From: an uncultured Prevotella sp.
Lineage (GTDB): Bacteria; Bacteroidota; Bacteroidia; Bacteroidales; Bacteroidaceae
Assembly (NCBI GenBank): GCA_900540375.1
Contig: UQFS01000004.1
Location: 66,799 to 130,798, forward strand
Length of the DNA: 64,000 nt
Reading direction: 5' to 3'
The notes under the pieces are model-generated. The model was not told the origin of the DNA. It saw only the letters and a program-made list of their open reading frames with translations, and searched no databases. The translations under genes and the position numbers were made by a program. The first letter of the stretch is position 1; every line of letters begins with the position of its first letter. Positions 49,921 through 59,097 of this stretch are shown piece after piece.

Positions 49921-51546
49921 ATGAAACTAAAAAATATCATATATACCGGTACGGCGGTTGCCACACTGCTGGCATCGATGACATCCTGCTCTGACTTCCT
50001 GGACAAGATGCCCGACAACCGCACACAGATGGACGCGCCCGCCAAGGTCGCCGGACTGCTGACTACCGCATACAACACCAACAGCAATCTGGTAATGAAC
50101 GAGCTGATGTCCGACAACATGGACTACATGGGCCCGCGGAACAGTCTTGGCGACCGAGAGGGCGACATGATGTATTTCTGGAAGGAGGACAAGGAAAACG
50201 GCAATGACTCGCCCGAAGACCTGTGGAATAAGCTCAACAAGTGCGTTGGAAAGGCCAACCAGGCCTTGTCCAGTATCGAAGAGCTCGGTGGAGCCACGAC
50301 CGATGAGCTGCGCAATACCAAGGGCGAGGCCCTGATGCTGCGCGCCTATAACAGTTTCCTGCTCACCAACGAGTTCTGCATGGCCTACAACAGTAAGACG
50401 AGTGACAGGGACATGGGGGTGTACTACAGCAAACAAGTGGAAAGCATGGTCGACAAAGACGGCCATCAGAAAGAGCGTGGTACAGTGGCAGAGGACTATG
50501 CCAGCATGGAGGCAGACATTGAGGCTGGTATTCCTCTTATCAACGACAACTACACTATTCCCAAGTACCACTTCAACAAGAAGGCAGCCTACGCCTTTGC
50601 CCTCCGCTTCTATCTCTACTATGAGAAGTGGGACAAGGCCAAGAAATATGCCGACCTGTTGTTGGGCAGCAACCCCGGCGCATCTTTGCGCAACTATGCC
50701 GAACTGGAGGCTATGCCGCTGAGCACCTCCGACCAGACCGTAAAGATCGGTGAGGCCTATTGCAGCGCTGAGAAGGAGTGCAACCTGCTCATTCAGACCA
50801 GCACCAGCAATGCCGGGTTGGCTTTGGGACCGTGGAGATATTATAGGCGCTATGCCCACACCAACTATCTCGCTGAGACGGAAGGTGTTTCCAGCAACAA
50901 TGTGTGGGGTAACCTGAACAATATCATCTGGCATCCGTTCACCAACAATCAGGGCGAGAGCGATTACTCTGTCATTATGAAGATCCCGTTTGAATTTGAG
51001 TACACCGACCAGGTAAAAGGCGTAGGCTATCGCCACGCCCTGAACGTCAGCTTCACCATGGGTGAGGCGCTGCTCAACCGTGCCGAGGCAGAGATTATGC
51101 TTAAAGACTACCAGGCCGCTTGCACCGACATGAACACGTGGATGCACAACTACTTCAACACCGACTCAGTGCTCACGCCCGAGAGCGTACAGAAGTATTT
51201 CAACAGCATCCCCTACGCCTACAGCGATGCCGCCAAGATGACGGCCAGCCCTAAGAAGCATCTGCATCCCCGCTTTACCATCGATGCGGAAGGCTCTGTA
51301 CAGGAAAGCATGTTGCAGTGCTTACTTGACCTGCGCCGCATCGAGACCTTGCATCAAGGACTCCGCTGGTTCGACATCAAGCGATACAATATAGAGATCC
51401 CGCGCCGGCAGATTGGTGCTGACGGCACACCAGAGAAGAACCTCGACTGGCTCAAGCAGGATGATCCCCGTATGGCTGTGCAGATTCCGTTGAGTATTGT
51501 GAGTGCCGGTGTTCCTAAGAACCCACGCAATGGCAATGACGACTAA
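49921..51546 (+). CDS. SusD/RagB family outer membrane lipoprotein
   Basis: A 541-residue lipoprotein: lipobox MTSC with Cys23, then DFLDKMPDNRTQMDAP and TPR-like helices of the SusD fold, RAYNSFLLTNEFCMAY, and a C-terminal LRRIETLHQGLRWFDIKRY (about 458-476), the SusD family end motif. It sits on the cell surface as the lid of the SusC channel and binds the cargo. Confidence 0.93.
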   Translation: MKLKNIIYTGTAVATLLASMTSCSDFLDKMPDNRTQMDAPAKVAGLLTTAYNTNSNLVMNELMSDNMDYMGPRNSLGDREGDMMYFWKEDKENGNDSPEDLWNKLNKCVGKANQALSSIEELGGATTDELRNTKGEALMLRAYNSFLLTNEFCMAYNSKTSDRDMGVYYSKQVESMVDKDGHQKERGTVAEDYASMEADIEAGIPLINDNYTIPKYHFNKKAAYAFALRFYLYYEKWDKAKKYADLLLGSNPGASLRNYAELEAMPLSTSDQTVKIGEAYCSAEKECNLLIQTSTSNAGLALGPWRYYRRYAHTNYLAETEGVSSNNVWGNLNNIIWHPFTNNQGESDYSVIMKIPFEFEYTDQVKGVGYRHALNVSFTMGEALLNRAEAEIMLKDYQAACTDMNTWMHNYFNTDSVLTPESVQKYFNSIPYAYSDAAKMTASPKKHLHPRFTIDAEGSVQESMLQCLLDLRRIETLHQGLRWFDIKRYNIEIPRRQIGADGTPEKNLDWLKQDDPRMAVQIPLSIVSAGVPKNPRNGNDD

Positions 51547-51569
51547 TAGACCTTTTTAAAAAAACAAGT

Positions 51570-52493
51570 ATGAAGAAATATATATTAGGCTTATCGCTTC
51601 TCTCGATGGTGGCAGCGGGACTGACCTCCTGCTCGGATGATAATCTCTCCGATCAGAGTGTCATCACCAACTCGAAGACCGAGCAGAACGATTTCGACAA
51701 GTGGCTCTATACCAACTTTGTCGTTCCGTTCAACATCGAGATACAATATCGCTACGATGACAAAGAGTCCGACATGCAGTACTATGACGTACCTGCCGAC
51801 ATGAAGCAGTCGGTAGAGCTGGCACACATTATTAAATATACATGCGTGGATGCCTACACCGCAGCGGCCGGTATCAACTTCACACGTAATTACTTCCCGA
51901 AGCTCTTCAGCTTCCTCGGCGAGTTTGAGTATGACAACAACGGTACGATGAAGCTCGGTACCGCCGAGGGCGGCAAGAAGATCCGTCTGCTTGGCGTGAA
52001 CCATCTCGACGAGGTCATCAACAATCGTGCAGCTCTCGACGAGTACTATCTGAAGACCATCCACCACGAGTTTGTGCACATCGTCAACCAGACCAAGGAC
52101 TATCCGCGCGAGTTCGACAAAGTGACGGCTTCGGGCTATGTCAATGACTCTTGGAGCTCCAGCAAGTACGGCACCGGTTTCGCAAAGCGGGGCTTTGTCA
52201 CTGCTTATTCACAGAAAGAGGGCCGTGAGGATTTTGCCGAAATGGTCAGTGAGTATGTCACCAAGTCACCCGAGCAATGGAAAGCCTTATTGGCCAAGTC
52301 ACTCGTCTATGATGCTACGACGGGTAAAGTCACTGACCATACGGGTTACGATGCTCTCATAAAGAAGCTCGATATCTGCAAGCGTTACTACAAGGAGTCT
52401 TTTGGCATCGACCTTGACAAGGTGCGTGATGAGGTGACCAGCCGCGAAAACAACGTAGTGAGCGGACATATTGATCTGACAAGTCTTAAATAG
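51570..52493 (+). CDS. Substrate import-associated zinc metallohydrolase lipoprotein
   Basis: A 307-residue lipoprotein (lipobox LTSC, Cys21). The zinc site HEFVH (His166, Glu167, His170) follows YYLKTIH, and a further Glu in EDFAEMVSEYV may be the third ligand. This matches the HExxH lipoproteins that I recall as partners of SusCD pairs (TIGR04549-like). It may cut a protein or peptide at the surface before import. 23 bp after susD. Confidence 0.85.
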   Translation: MKKYILGLSLLSMVAAGLTSCSDDNLSDQSVITNSKTEQNDFDKWLYTNFVVPFNIEIQYRYDDKESDMQYYDVPADMKQSVELAHIIKYTCVDAYTAAAGINFTRNYFPKLFSFLGEFEYDNNGTMKLGTAEGGKKIRLLGVNHLDEVINNRAALDEYYLKTIHHEFVHIVNQTKDYPREFDKVTASGYVNDSWSSSKYGTGFAKRGFVTAYSQKEGREDFAEMVSEYVTKSPEQWKALLAKSLVYDATTGKVTDHTGYDALIKKLDICKRYYKESFGIDLDKVRDEVTSRENNVVSGHIDLTSLK

Positions 52494-52510
52494 TTCAAGA
52501 ATTACAGGTT

Positions 52511-54214
52511 ATGAAAACAAACAAGATTCTATTATATACTTTGCTTGCCCTTCCGGCCTTGCTCATGCAGTCTTGCTTGAAAGACCAGGAAGACATCTTC
52601 GACAAGCCTTACTCGCAGCGTATGGAGGAATACCTGCAAGCAGCGCAGGACTCACTGGTCAGCGCGCCATACGGCTGGGCCTTTGACTATTATCCGGAGA
52701 ACAACCAGAGCTATGGTGGCTTCACCTATACGATTGCCTTCTCAAAGGATGCTGACACGGTGCGATTCGAGAATAATCCTGATGATGGTAAGCTTGTCTC
52801 GCTCTACAAGATGAAGGAGGACGACGGTCCCGTGCTGTCCTTCGACACCTACAACAACTTCCTGCACAAGTACGCCACACCGTCCAATGGCAAGTATCAA
52901 GGCTACAAGGGCGACTTCGAGTTTGTCATCGACAGCGTAGGCAACGGCGTTGTCAAGGTGCACGGCAAGAAGACGGGCAACACCCTCTATCTGCGCAAGC
53001 TCACTGAGCCGGCAAGCAGCTATATGGCCAAGGTGGTCGACATGGGCGACTCGTTCTTCCCTTCTGAAGTTGACCTCACTATCGGTGGAAAGCCGTATCA
53101 GATTGTCTTCACTGACCTGACTAACCGCCAGGCCGACATCTACGAGGGTGGCCAGTATCTTACTACCAGCGCTTATAACTTCACCGACAAGGGCCTGCGC
53201 CTCTACCAGCCGCTGACAATCAATGGCGTCCGCGTCCAGGACTTCACCTACGACGACGACAAGCTCACGATGAGCGCAGAGGGCGTGCAGACGAGCAAGT
53301 TCACCGTCTCGCCAACCGTCGTTGCCTCTATCTTCGGAGACATCCAGTCAGGGTATAATGGCAAGACGGCGACCAAGACCATTCCACATCTTGACCAATT
53401 CGACGTGACGTGTGATGCTTCTTGGGTGCATATCAGCAAGAGTGGCAACAAGCTCACAGTCAAGGTTGACGCTACTACTGACACTAAGACGGCACGAAAG
53501 GCCAAGATAGTCTTTAAGAATGGCGACTATACGGCTTCGGTTAGTGCCATCCAGTACGAGCTCTCGGCACTCCTCGGCTCCTACAAGCTCAACTTCAAGG
53601 GTGGTTCCGAGTCGGCTACAATCGGCTATGGAAAGGCTGCCAACGGCTCGCAGGTTCTCTATCTGACTGTTCAGGGCGAGTATGCAACACTCGAGTTCCC
53701 ATTGATCTATCTCTCTGGCTCCCAAACACTGCTCATGCAGTCCGGACAGCTTATTGGTACCGCCACGACCAATAGTGGAGCTACTTATAGTCTCGGTAAC
53801 GCGTTTATCTATGGTGGTGGCAGCTATTGGTCGAGCTATCGCGACAACTTCTTTGATATGTTTGCCATTGAGCCCAAAGAAGACGGAAACTTGAATATCT
53901 CGCTCCAAGGTGTCTTGCTTTACACTCAAGACGGCTCGTCACTGCAGTCCACAGGTATGAACGTGGAGGAAATCTTCATCGAGGCCTTCGAGTCTTATCC
54001 GTTCACTTCGTCAGGTATCCTCGGCTATCTGGAGCGTTGGACGAGCCCCGTGCTGGTGAAGACCGCTTCGGCACCTGCCAAGGGCAACGTGAGCACTGGC
54101 AACATGGTTGGTAGCCGTGAGTACAAGATGCGTGCCATCAATCCCGTGCGCCGCTCCTACTTCGACTTCTCTACTTATCGCATGGAGTCGGCCAAGCAGT
54201 TTAAAATCAAATAA
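52511..54214 (+). CDS. DUF4302 domain lipoprotein
   Basis: A 567-residue lipoprotein (lipobox MQSC, Cys17). Residues about 20-300 match the DUF4302 layout (YLQAAQDSLVSAPYGWAFDYYP, then beta-rich), and residues about 290-350 contain a BACON-like segment with CDASWVHISKSGNKL. Function unknown; found with SusCD-metallohydrolase operons. Probably on the surface and helping capture the cargo. Confidence 0.75.
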   Translation: MKTNKILLYTLLALPALLMQSCLKDQEDIFDKPYSQRMEEYLQAAQDSLVSAPYGWAFDYYPENNQSYGGFTYTIAFSKDADTVRFENNPDDGKLVSLYKMKEDDGPVLSFDTYNNFLHKYATPSNGKYQGYKGDFEFVIDSVGNGVVKVHGKKTGNTLYLRKLTEPASSYMAKVVDMGDSFFPSEVDLTIGGKPYQIVFTDLTNRQADIYEGGQYLTTSAYNFTDKGLRLYQPLTINGVRVQDFTYDDDKLTMSAEGVQTSKFTVSPTVVASIFGDIQSGYNGKTATKTIPHLDQFDVTCDASWVHISKSGNKLTVKVDATTDTKTARKAKIVFKNGDYTASVSAIQYELSALLGSYKLNFKGGSESATIGYGKAANGSQVLYLTVQGEYATLEFPLIYLSGSQTLLMQSGQLIGTATTNSGATYSLGNAFIYGGGSYWSSYRDNFFDMFAIEPKEDGNLNISLQGVLLYTQDGSSLQSTGMNVEEIFIEAFESYPFTSSGILGYLERWTSPVLVKTASAPAKGNVSTGNMVGSREYKMRAINPVRRSYFDFSTYRMESAKQFKIK

Positions 54215-54225
54215 AGATTTGTCAC

Positions 54226-55545
54226 ATGAAAAAGATATTCAATATTTGTATGGTGCTCGTCGCCGCTGCCGCCACATTCACGGCGTGCAGCGATGACAAT
54301 GCCGGCGAGCAATATCTGAGGGAGAACACGGTCGGAGTGGTCAACTCCAACCTCTCCTTCGATGCTGACGCTCACCAGGGTGGTGTGAAGTTCACGGCCC
54401 CTGCTGGCCAGACGGCCACCGCCACGGTCAACGCTGCTTGGGCCAAGGCCGAGGTGAAGGGCGACTCTGTCGTCGTCAACGTCGTCAACAACCCGCAGTT
54501 GGAGAGCCGCTCGGCCATGCTGACCATCAAGAGCGGGGCCGACTCCACCAATGTGCCTATCACGCAAAAAGGCTGCGAGTTCGCCTATAAGGGCAAGAGC
54601 GACTACGCCATCGCTGACAAGGACACCACAATTGTGCTGCCCTTCAGCAAGGTGGGCGCAGAGCCCAAGCTGTTGAGCGACAACGACGACGCTCTGGCCA
54701 AGGTGGAACAGATCGACACGGCCTTCCTCGTCACCGTCAAGGCCAACACCACAGGCGAGCTGCGCCAGCTGAGCCTCTTCGTCGACAACCAGGGCGTGCA
54801 GGACACCGTGTCGGTTCGTCAGGCTGAGCTCAAGGACTTTGTGGGCAAGTCATTCTACTTCACTGGCTACGACTTGTCGCAATTCACAGACTCGACTCTG
54901 TCGATTGACGAACTTTACGTGCAGTATACAGGTAGTCTTGCTCAATCTGGCAGCAAAGTGTATCTTCGACTTCCCGATGCAGGCATGAGTATTCCTTTGG
55001 TGTACAATCAGTCCACGTTGTCGTTCCAAGTCAAGGGAGACCAATTGACGAGCACGTTCAAGTATGATGGCAATACCTATCGCTTGTATACTTCTATTTG
55101 GGACTTGACAGCCATGGACTTTGCCGATGAGTATAAGGAGAAACATGGTACTCCTATTAACAATAATTACTTCTGCACCCAGTATCTGTCTATGGATGCC
55201 TATATGAACGCCGGTGCCACAACAAAGTTCAGCTATGTTGCCGGATCGTTTGAGAACCATCCCGGCAATGCAGCTTGGATAGCCTTATTGATGGCGTTCG
55301 CCAACTACCCATCCACACCTTTCGATGCCAATATACTTGGTATTGATGCCTACAAGTTAAAGTCGAATGGTGGACGATTGTTTGCAAGAGAGTTCAATAA
55401 GTTCTATCTCCCGAGTATCATTCATATCACAGGCATGACGGGTCAGGATAAGCACGTCCAGTTGCCGAATCTCAACCGTGCCAGTGCTCAGCGTGCCTTC
55501 TCCTTGTGCAAGGCACGTAAAGATATGCAGACTTTCAAGAAGTAA
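54226..55545 (+). CDS. BACON-like domain lipoprotein
   Basis: A 439-residue lipoprotein (lipobox FTAC, Cys21). Residues about 35-115 resemble a BACON-type beta domain (VNAAWAKAEVKGDSVVVNV, SAMLTIKSGADSTNVPITQ); a second related repeat follows (about 125-205). The C-terminal half (about 210-439) is not recognised. Last gene of the operon, 11 bp after the DUF4302 gene and followed by a terminator. The C-terminal half looks more AT-rich than the N-terminal half. Confidence 0.7.
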   Translation: MKKIFNICMVLVAAAATFTACSDDNAGEQYLRENTVGVVNSNLSFDADAHQGGVKFTAPAGQTATATVNAAWAKAEVKGDSVVVNVVNNPQLESRSAMLTIKSGADSTNVPITQKGCEFAYKGKSDYAIADKDTTIVLPFSKVGAEPKLLSDNDDALAKVEQIDTAFLVTVKANTTGELRQLSLFVDNQGVQDTVSVRQAELKDFVGKSFYFTGYDLSQFTDSTLSIDELYVQYTGSLAQSGSKVYLRLPDAGMSIPLVYNQSTLSFQVKGDQLTSTFKYDGNTYRLYTSIWDLTAMDFADEYKEKHGTPINNNYFCTQYLSMDAYMNAGATTKFSYVAGSFENHPGNAAWIALLMAFANYPSTPFDANILGIDAYKLKSNGGRLFAREFNKFYLPSIIHITGMTGQDKHVQLPNLNRASAQRAFSLCKARKDMQTFKK

Positions 55546-55573
55546 TTGTTTCTTGATAACATAAAGGAAGAAG

Positions 55574-55606
55574 GAGGGTATCTTGTAATGAGGTACCCTC
55601 TTTTTG
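55574..55606 (+). terminator. Terminator of the SusCD operon
   Basis: GAGGGTA (55574-55580) pairs with TACCCTC (55594-55600), followed by TTTTTG, 29 bp after the last stop codon. Confidence 0.8.
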
Positions 55607-55669
55607 TTTGTCTTCTACTTAATGATAATACATTTTATTGCCATTTGCTGATTATTTCTTTCTTTTTTG

Positions 55670-55702
55670 TTTGTGTATATCAAAAGAAATACTTATGTTT
55701 GC
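55670..55702 (+). promoter_or_regulatory. Orphan promoter
   Basis: TTTG (55670-55673), 20-bp spacer, TATGTTTGC (55694-55702): a full match to the two-part promoter, with no gene after it on this strand. CTTATGTT and AACATAAG (55692-55710) form an inverted repeat over the -7 box. Confidence 0.65.
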
Positions 55703-55707
55703 AACAT

Positions 55708-55915
55708 AAGAATTGTAGGAGAGAATTATACGCATCATCCGCCGCACCGTAGATGCAAGCGAAAAGACAGAAGTCAGAAAGGTTATCAGAAACTAAACTT
55801 CCGCTCTTTTGTAAAACATACAAAGTAGGTATGCCTGTTCTGTGACGGAGTTTACAGAGCCGATAATACAAAAATAGTAAAGGCCGGCGCAACAGAGTGT
55901 TGCGCCGGCCTTTAA
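55708..55915 (+). ncRNA. Candidate small RNA of about 205 bases
   Basis: The stretch runs from the predicted start after the orphan promoter to a very stable hairpin at 55878-55914. It has no good frame on the plus strand. An internal TCTGT/ACAGA pair (near 55840-55858) could fold. No known RNA family (tmRNA, RNase P, SRP, 6S) was recognised. The hairpin may instead serve only the M6 protease gene on the other strand. Confidence 0.4.
55878..55914. terminator. Strong GC hairpin
   Basis: AAAGGCCGGCGCAACA (55879-55894) and its exact reverse complement (55898-55913), loop GAG, with one more T-A pair outside. It can end the M6 protease transcript (minus) and the candidate RNA (plus). Confidence 0.85.
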
Positions 55916-55963
55916 CTTTATATGTAGTCATCTCCCACTATTCTTCCGTGGAGAGAGAATGTA

Positions 55964-56036
55964 TATAACTTCCTTTCGTTTTCTACCGGGTGACTTGAGG
56001 AGGTATAACTTCCCTTCGTTTTCTACCGGATGACTT
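55964..56036. repeat. 33-bp direct duplication across the M6 protease stop codon
   Basis: 55964-55996 and 56004-56036 are the same but for two bases (period 40). The right copy contains the stop codon and last codons of the protease; the left copy is its echo just downstream. Confidence 0.85.
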
Positions 56037-57804
56037 TCTTGGTGTTTCCGTCCGCATTCTTTATGATGACGACGCCTTTGGTCTTGTTGTCAGCTTTTGT
56101 ACCCACGAGTGTGTAGATCTGTGGCTTGCCTTTGTGGTCAGTGGTGATGGAGGCAATGCCGGCCGAGGTGGTCAGTGGGGTGTAGTGGAATGACACTGTG
56201 CCGTCTGCAGCCGTCTGTATGTTGGAGAGTCCCGCGGTAGTGGGGACGCTGTAGCCCGTATAGAAACTAAGGGCGGGCGTGGAGTTGCCGCTGAGTTGGC
56301 TATTCAGATCGGTGGGATAGGTGTCGCTGGCGAGTGTCTCGTCGGAGAGGTCGCCGTCAGCGGGCACGATGGTCATGCGCGGATGATTCTGGTCGCGTGC
56401 GGCGTTGACTGTGTTGTATGCCCATGAGCGTGCATCGTAGTCGATGTGGAGCACGAGCAGACCGTGTCCGGGCAGGGCGCTGTCCCAGTGGCTGTCTGTG
56501 CGGTTTTCAAAGAGATAGTACTCGTTGTTGTTGTCGGGATTGGTGAGGATATAGGCGTTGCCACCATCAGCGAGTCCTTTCATGGCTTTGATGTCGAGAG
56601 GCTGGTCACCGAGCTTTGTCGGTGTGATCCATCCCATGAATGCCTTCTCATAGGAAGTGTATCCGGCAGGCACCGTGCCGATGCCCGTCCCGCCATAAAC
56701 ATTCTTCAAGGCTTCCGGTCCACCGTTGTAGCTTCCCGAGCACATCAGGTCGTAGCTGCCCGTGCCCACATTGCCGCCGTAGCCAGTGTCGTAGAGGTCA
56801 GGGAGTCCTAAGCAATGGGAGAACTCATGGCAGATGGTGCCGATACCCATGTAGAACAGACGGTCCTTGCCATTGAGGTTAGCGTACACCATCTCGTTGC
56901 TGCACGCATAGGTGTTGACCGTCACGTTGCCGAACTTCAGTGGCTGATTGCCGCTGTCGCTCAGCGAGTATTTGTGTGGCCAGATGGTGTTGTCGTCGCC
57001 ACCGGTAGCCTGTCCCTCGCCGGCATAGACAATGTAGACCTGTTCCACTTCACCGTCGTCATTCCAGTCATAGTCTGCGAAGTTCACCTGATCTTTAATG
57101 GCATTGCAGGCATCGATCACCATTTGTGGTGCGCTGCCGTCAGCCTCATTACCTGAGGGTGCACCGTAATAAGAGTATGGGTGGTCGAGTGTGACTGGGC
57201 CTACGACATCGAAGGAGAGGTCGAACAGTCCGTTGCTTTGATCGTGGAAGTAGTCGTGTACGCTGCCGATGGCACCGCTCTTTGTGTCAGTATAGCTGTC
57301 TTTGTTGAGCATGTCGCTATAGAGTGTCTTGACATCTGTCTCGCCCGAGCCGAGTGTCAGCACATCCGATGGATTGGCGAAACGCTGGTTGCTGAACTGC
57401 ACGAGGATGACAAGTCCTTTTTTCTTGCCTGTAACCACATTGGCGCGGGTACCTATCTTCTGCATAGATTGGCTGCGCATCTTTGCATTCAAAGCCTCTA
57501 CATCGTTAAGCGATGCGGCAAAGCGCTCTTCATGATCCTTACGCTGGTCACGCGCGTGAGCCAGCACATCAGAGGCGACAAGATGTCCGCTGCGGATATG
57601 GGCATAGTAATAACTCCCGTCGTGAGACAGTACGGGAATGCCATCGTCAGTGACGGCATAATGGAAATGTTCGTCACCTACCAACTTCAGCCGGATGGTT
57701 GTGCCGTCGGCTTGCCGCACGGAGCGCCACACCGATAGTGCCGGAATGGCAAAAAGTGAGGAAGCAAAAAGGGATGCTAAGCAAAATGTAAATAATCTCT
57801 TCAT
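56023..57804 (-). CDS. M6 family (immune inhibitor A-like) metalloprotease, secreted
   Basis: A 593-residue exported protease. Signal peptide residues 1-20 (ending SLFA), propeptide-like part to about 120, then the M6 catalytic domain starting KKKGLVILVQF. The zinc site is HEFSHCLGLPD (His326, Glu327, His330, with Gly333 and Asp336), exact for HExxHxxGxxD. The tail GKPQIYTLVGTKADN with VIIKNADGNTKK resembles the C-terminal tails I know from Prevotella secreted proteins. Start at 57804, because the promoter box covers the longer frame. Facing the SusCD/metallohydrolase operon, it may make peptides for it. Confidence 0.88.
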   Translation of the reverse strand: MKRLFTFCLASLFASSLFAIPALSVWRSVRQADGTTIRLKLVGDEHFHYAVTDDGIPVLSHDGSYYYAHIRSGHLVASDVLAHARDQRKDHEERFAASLNDVEALNAKMRSQSMQKIGTRANVVTGKKKGLVILVQFSNQRFANPSDVLTLGSGETDVKTLYSDMLNKDSYTDTKSGAIGSVHDYFHDQSNGLFDLSFDVVGPVTLDHPYSYYGAPSGNEADGSAPQMVIDACNAIKDQVNFADYDWNDDGEVEQVYIVYAGEGQATGGDDNTIWPHKYSLSDSGNQPLKFGNVTVNTYACSNEMVYANLNGKDRLFYMGIGTICHEFSHCLGLPDLYDTGYGGNVGTGSYDLMCSGSYNGGPEALKNVYGGTGIGTVPAGYTSYEKAFMGWITPTKLGDQPLDIKAMKGLADGGNAYILTNPDNNNEYYLFENRTDSHWDSALPGHGLLVLHIDYDARSWAYNTVNAARDQNHPRMTIVPADGDLSDETLASDTYPTDLNSQLSGNSTPALSFYTGYSVPTTAGLSNIQTAADGTVSFHYTPLTTSAGIASITTDHKGKPQIYTLVGTKADNKTKGVVIIKNADGNTKKVIR

Positions 57805-57824
57805 ATTTTCTTTGAATTTACAAT

Positions 57825-57833
57825 GCAAAGTTA
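57825..57833 (-). promoter_or_regulatory. M6 protease promoter -7 box
   Basis: Minus-strand TAACTTTGC, 20 bp before the ATG at 57804 and overlapping an in-frame ATG at 57828, which is thereby excluded. Confidence 0.7.
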
Positions 57834-57945
57834 CGGTTTTTCTTTCATTTACCCAAAAATCCGTTTCCTAAAAGGTGCTGTTATTAAGAATTATGAGTCA
57901 GACAAAGAATCTGATAACAGTTTCCTGACAGGGAGACATAAAAAC

Positions 57946-57969
57946 AGCCTCCTGCCATGACAGGAGGCT
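57946..57969 (-). terminator. Terminator of the korAB operon
   Basis: AGCCTCCTG (57946-57954) and CAGGAGGCT (57961-57969), 6-base loop, followed on the minus strand by GTTTTTATG. It is 42 bp after the korB stop. Confidence 0.8.
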
Positions 57970-58011
57970 TCTGCCTTAGATTTAAGAATATTCTGAGGAA
58001 TGATGACTTTT

Positions 58012-59037
58012 TTACTTCACTTCCCAAATGTCGTTGGTCTCGAGCAGTTCGGTGAAGTTGTGATAAGGCTTTTGCTTCTTCACGTCCTCGATCTGCTGGT
58101 TGACAGCATCGTCGTAGGTCGGTGCCTCTACGTCGCGGATGACGCCGAGAGCCACGGGGAATCCGTGCTCATTGTCCATCATGGCGAGTTTGAGCTGCAG
58201 GGTGTTGTCGGGATTGTGGCTGTCGTGGACGAGTACGTCGTCAATGGTGTAGCCGTCCTTGCCGATTTCTACCACTTTCAGTCCGAATCCCTCCTGCACG
58301 AGTCCGTATTCGTTGTTAGGTCCGAAGACGAGGGGCTTGCCGTCCTCGACATAGATGGCATTTTTGGAGCGTCCCTCACGGGTGTAGATGGGGTCGTAGG
58401 CTCCGTTGTTGAAGATCATGCAGTTTTGCAGTATCTCGCAAACGGCAGCTCCCTTGTGGTGGTAGGCAGCCTTGAGGATCTCCACGGTATGGGCTGCGTC
58501 TGAGGCCACGGCACGGGCAAAGAAACGGCCGCGGGCGCCGAAGCAGAGCTCAGCGGGGCGGAAAGGATCCTCCACGGTACCGTAGGGACTCGACTTCGAG
58601 ACGAAGCCACGGGGCGACGTCGGCGAGTACTGACCCTTGGTCAGACCGTAGATGCGGTTGTTGAGCAGGATGATGTTCAAGTCGATGTTGCGTCGCATGG
58701 CGTGGATGAAGTGGTTGCCGCCGATAGCCAGTCCGTCGCCGTCACCACTGATCTGCCAGATGGTGAGTTTAGGATTGACAACTTTGGCTCCCGTAGCTAT
58801 GGCGGCGGCACGTCCGTGGATGGTCTGCATGGCGTAGGTGTTGACATAATAAGGCAGACGGCTTGAGCAGCCGATGCCGGAGATGACGGCCGTCTCGTAT
58901 GGCGGCACGCCGATTTCGGCCATTGCCTTTTGCAGGCTGGCCAGGAACGAATGGTCGCCGCAACCAGGGCACCAGCGGGGCTGGCCCTTCTTAAAGTCGG
59001 CGGCGGTATAGGATGATGTGCTTTGTTTTGCTTCCAT
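58012..59037 (-). CDS. korB: 2-oxoacid:ferredoxin oxidoreductase, beta subunit
   Basis: A 341-residue thiamine-diphosphate subunit. CPGCGDH with Cys residues near the start (residues 23-29), ISGIGCSSR, and the TPP/magnesium motif GDGDGLAIGGNHF with LLNNRIYGLTKGQ are intact. With the alpha subunit it converts 2-oxoglutarate or a related oxoacid to acyl-CoA with reduced ferredoxin. Start at 59037 (MEAKQSTS), 60 bp after the alpha stop; a longer frame to 59097 abuts the korA stop and is less likely. Confidence 0.9.
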   Translation of the reverse strand: MEAKQSTSSYTAADFKKGQPRWCPGCGDHSFLASLQKAMAEIGVPPYETAVISGIGCSSRLPYYVNTYAMQTIHGRAAAIATGAKVVNPKLTIWQISGDGDGLAIGGNHFIHAMRRNIDLNIILLNNRIYGLTKGQYSPTSPRGFVSKSSPYGTVEDPFRPAELCFGARGRFFARAVASDAAHTVEILKAAYHHKGAAVCEILQNCMIFNNGAYDPIYTREGRSKNAIYVEDGKPLVFGPNNEYGLVQEGFGLKVVEIGKDGYTIDDVLVHDSHNPDNTLQLKLAMMDNEHGFPVALGVIRDVEAPTYDDAVNQQIEDVKKQKPYHNFTELLETNDIWEVK

Positions 59038-59097
59038 AATACTTGATTTGTTGTTTGGGCGATGACCCATGATGCCGATAAAACCCTGTTGAGGCAA

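Noticed and set aside
49927..51147. 406-codon minus-strand frame
   Set aside because: Antisense to the SusD gene; no domain.
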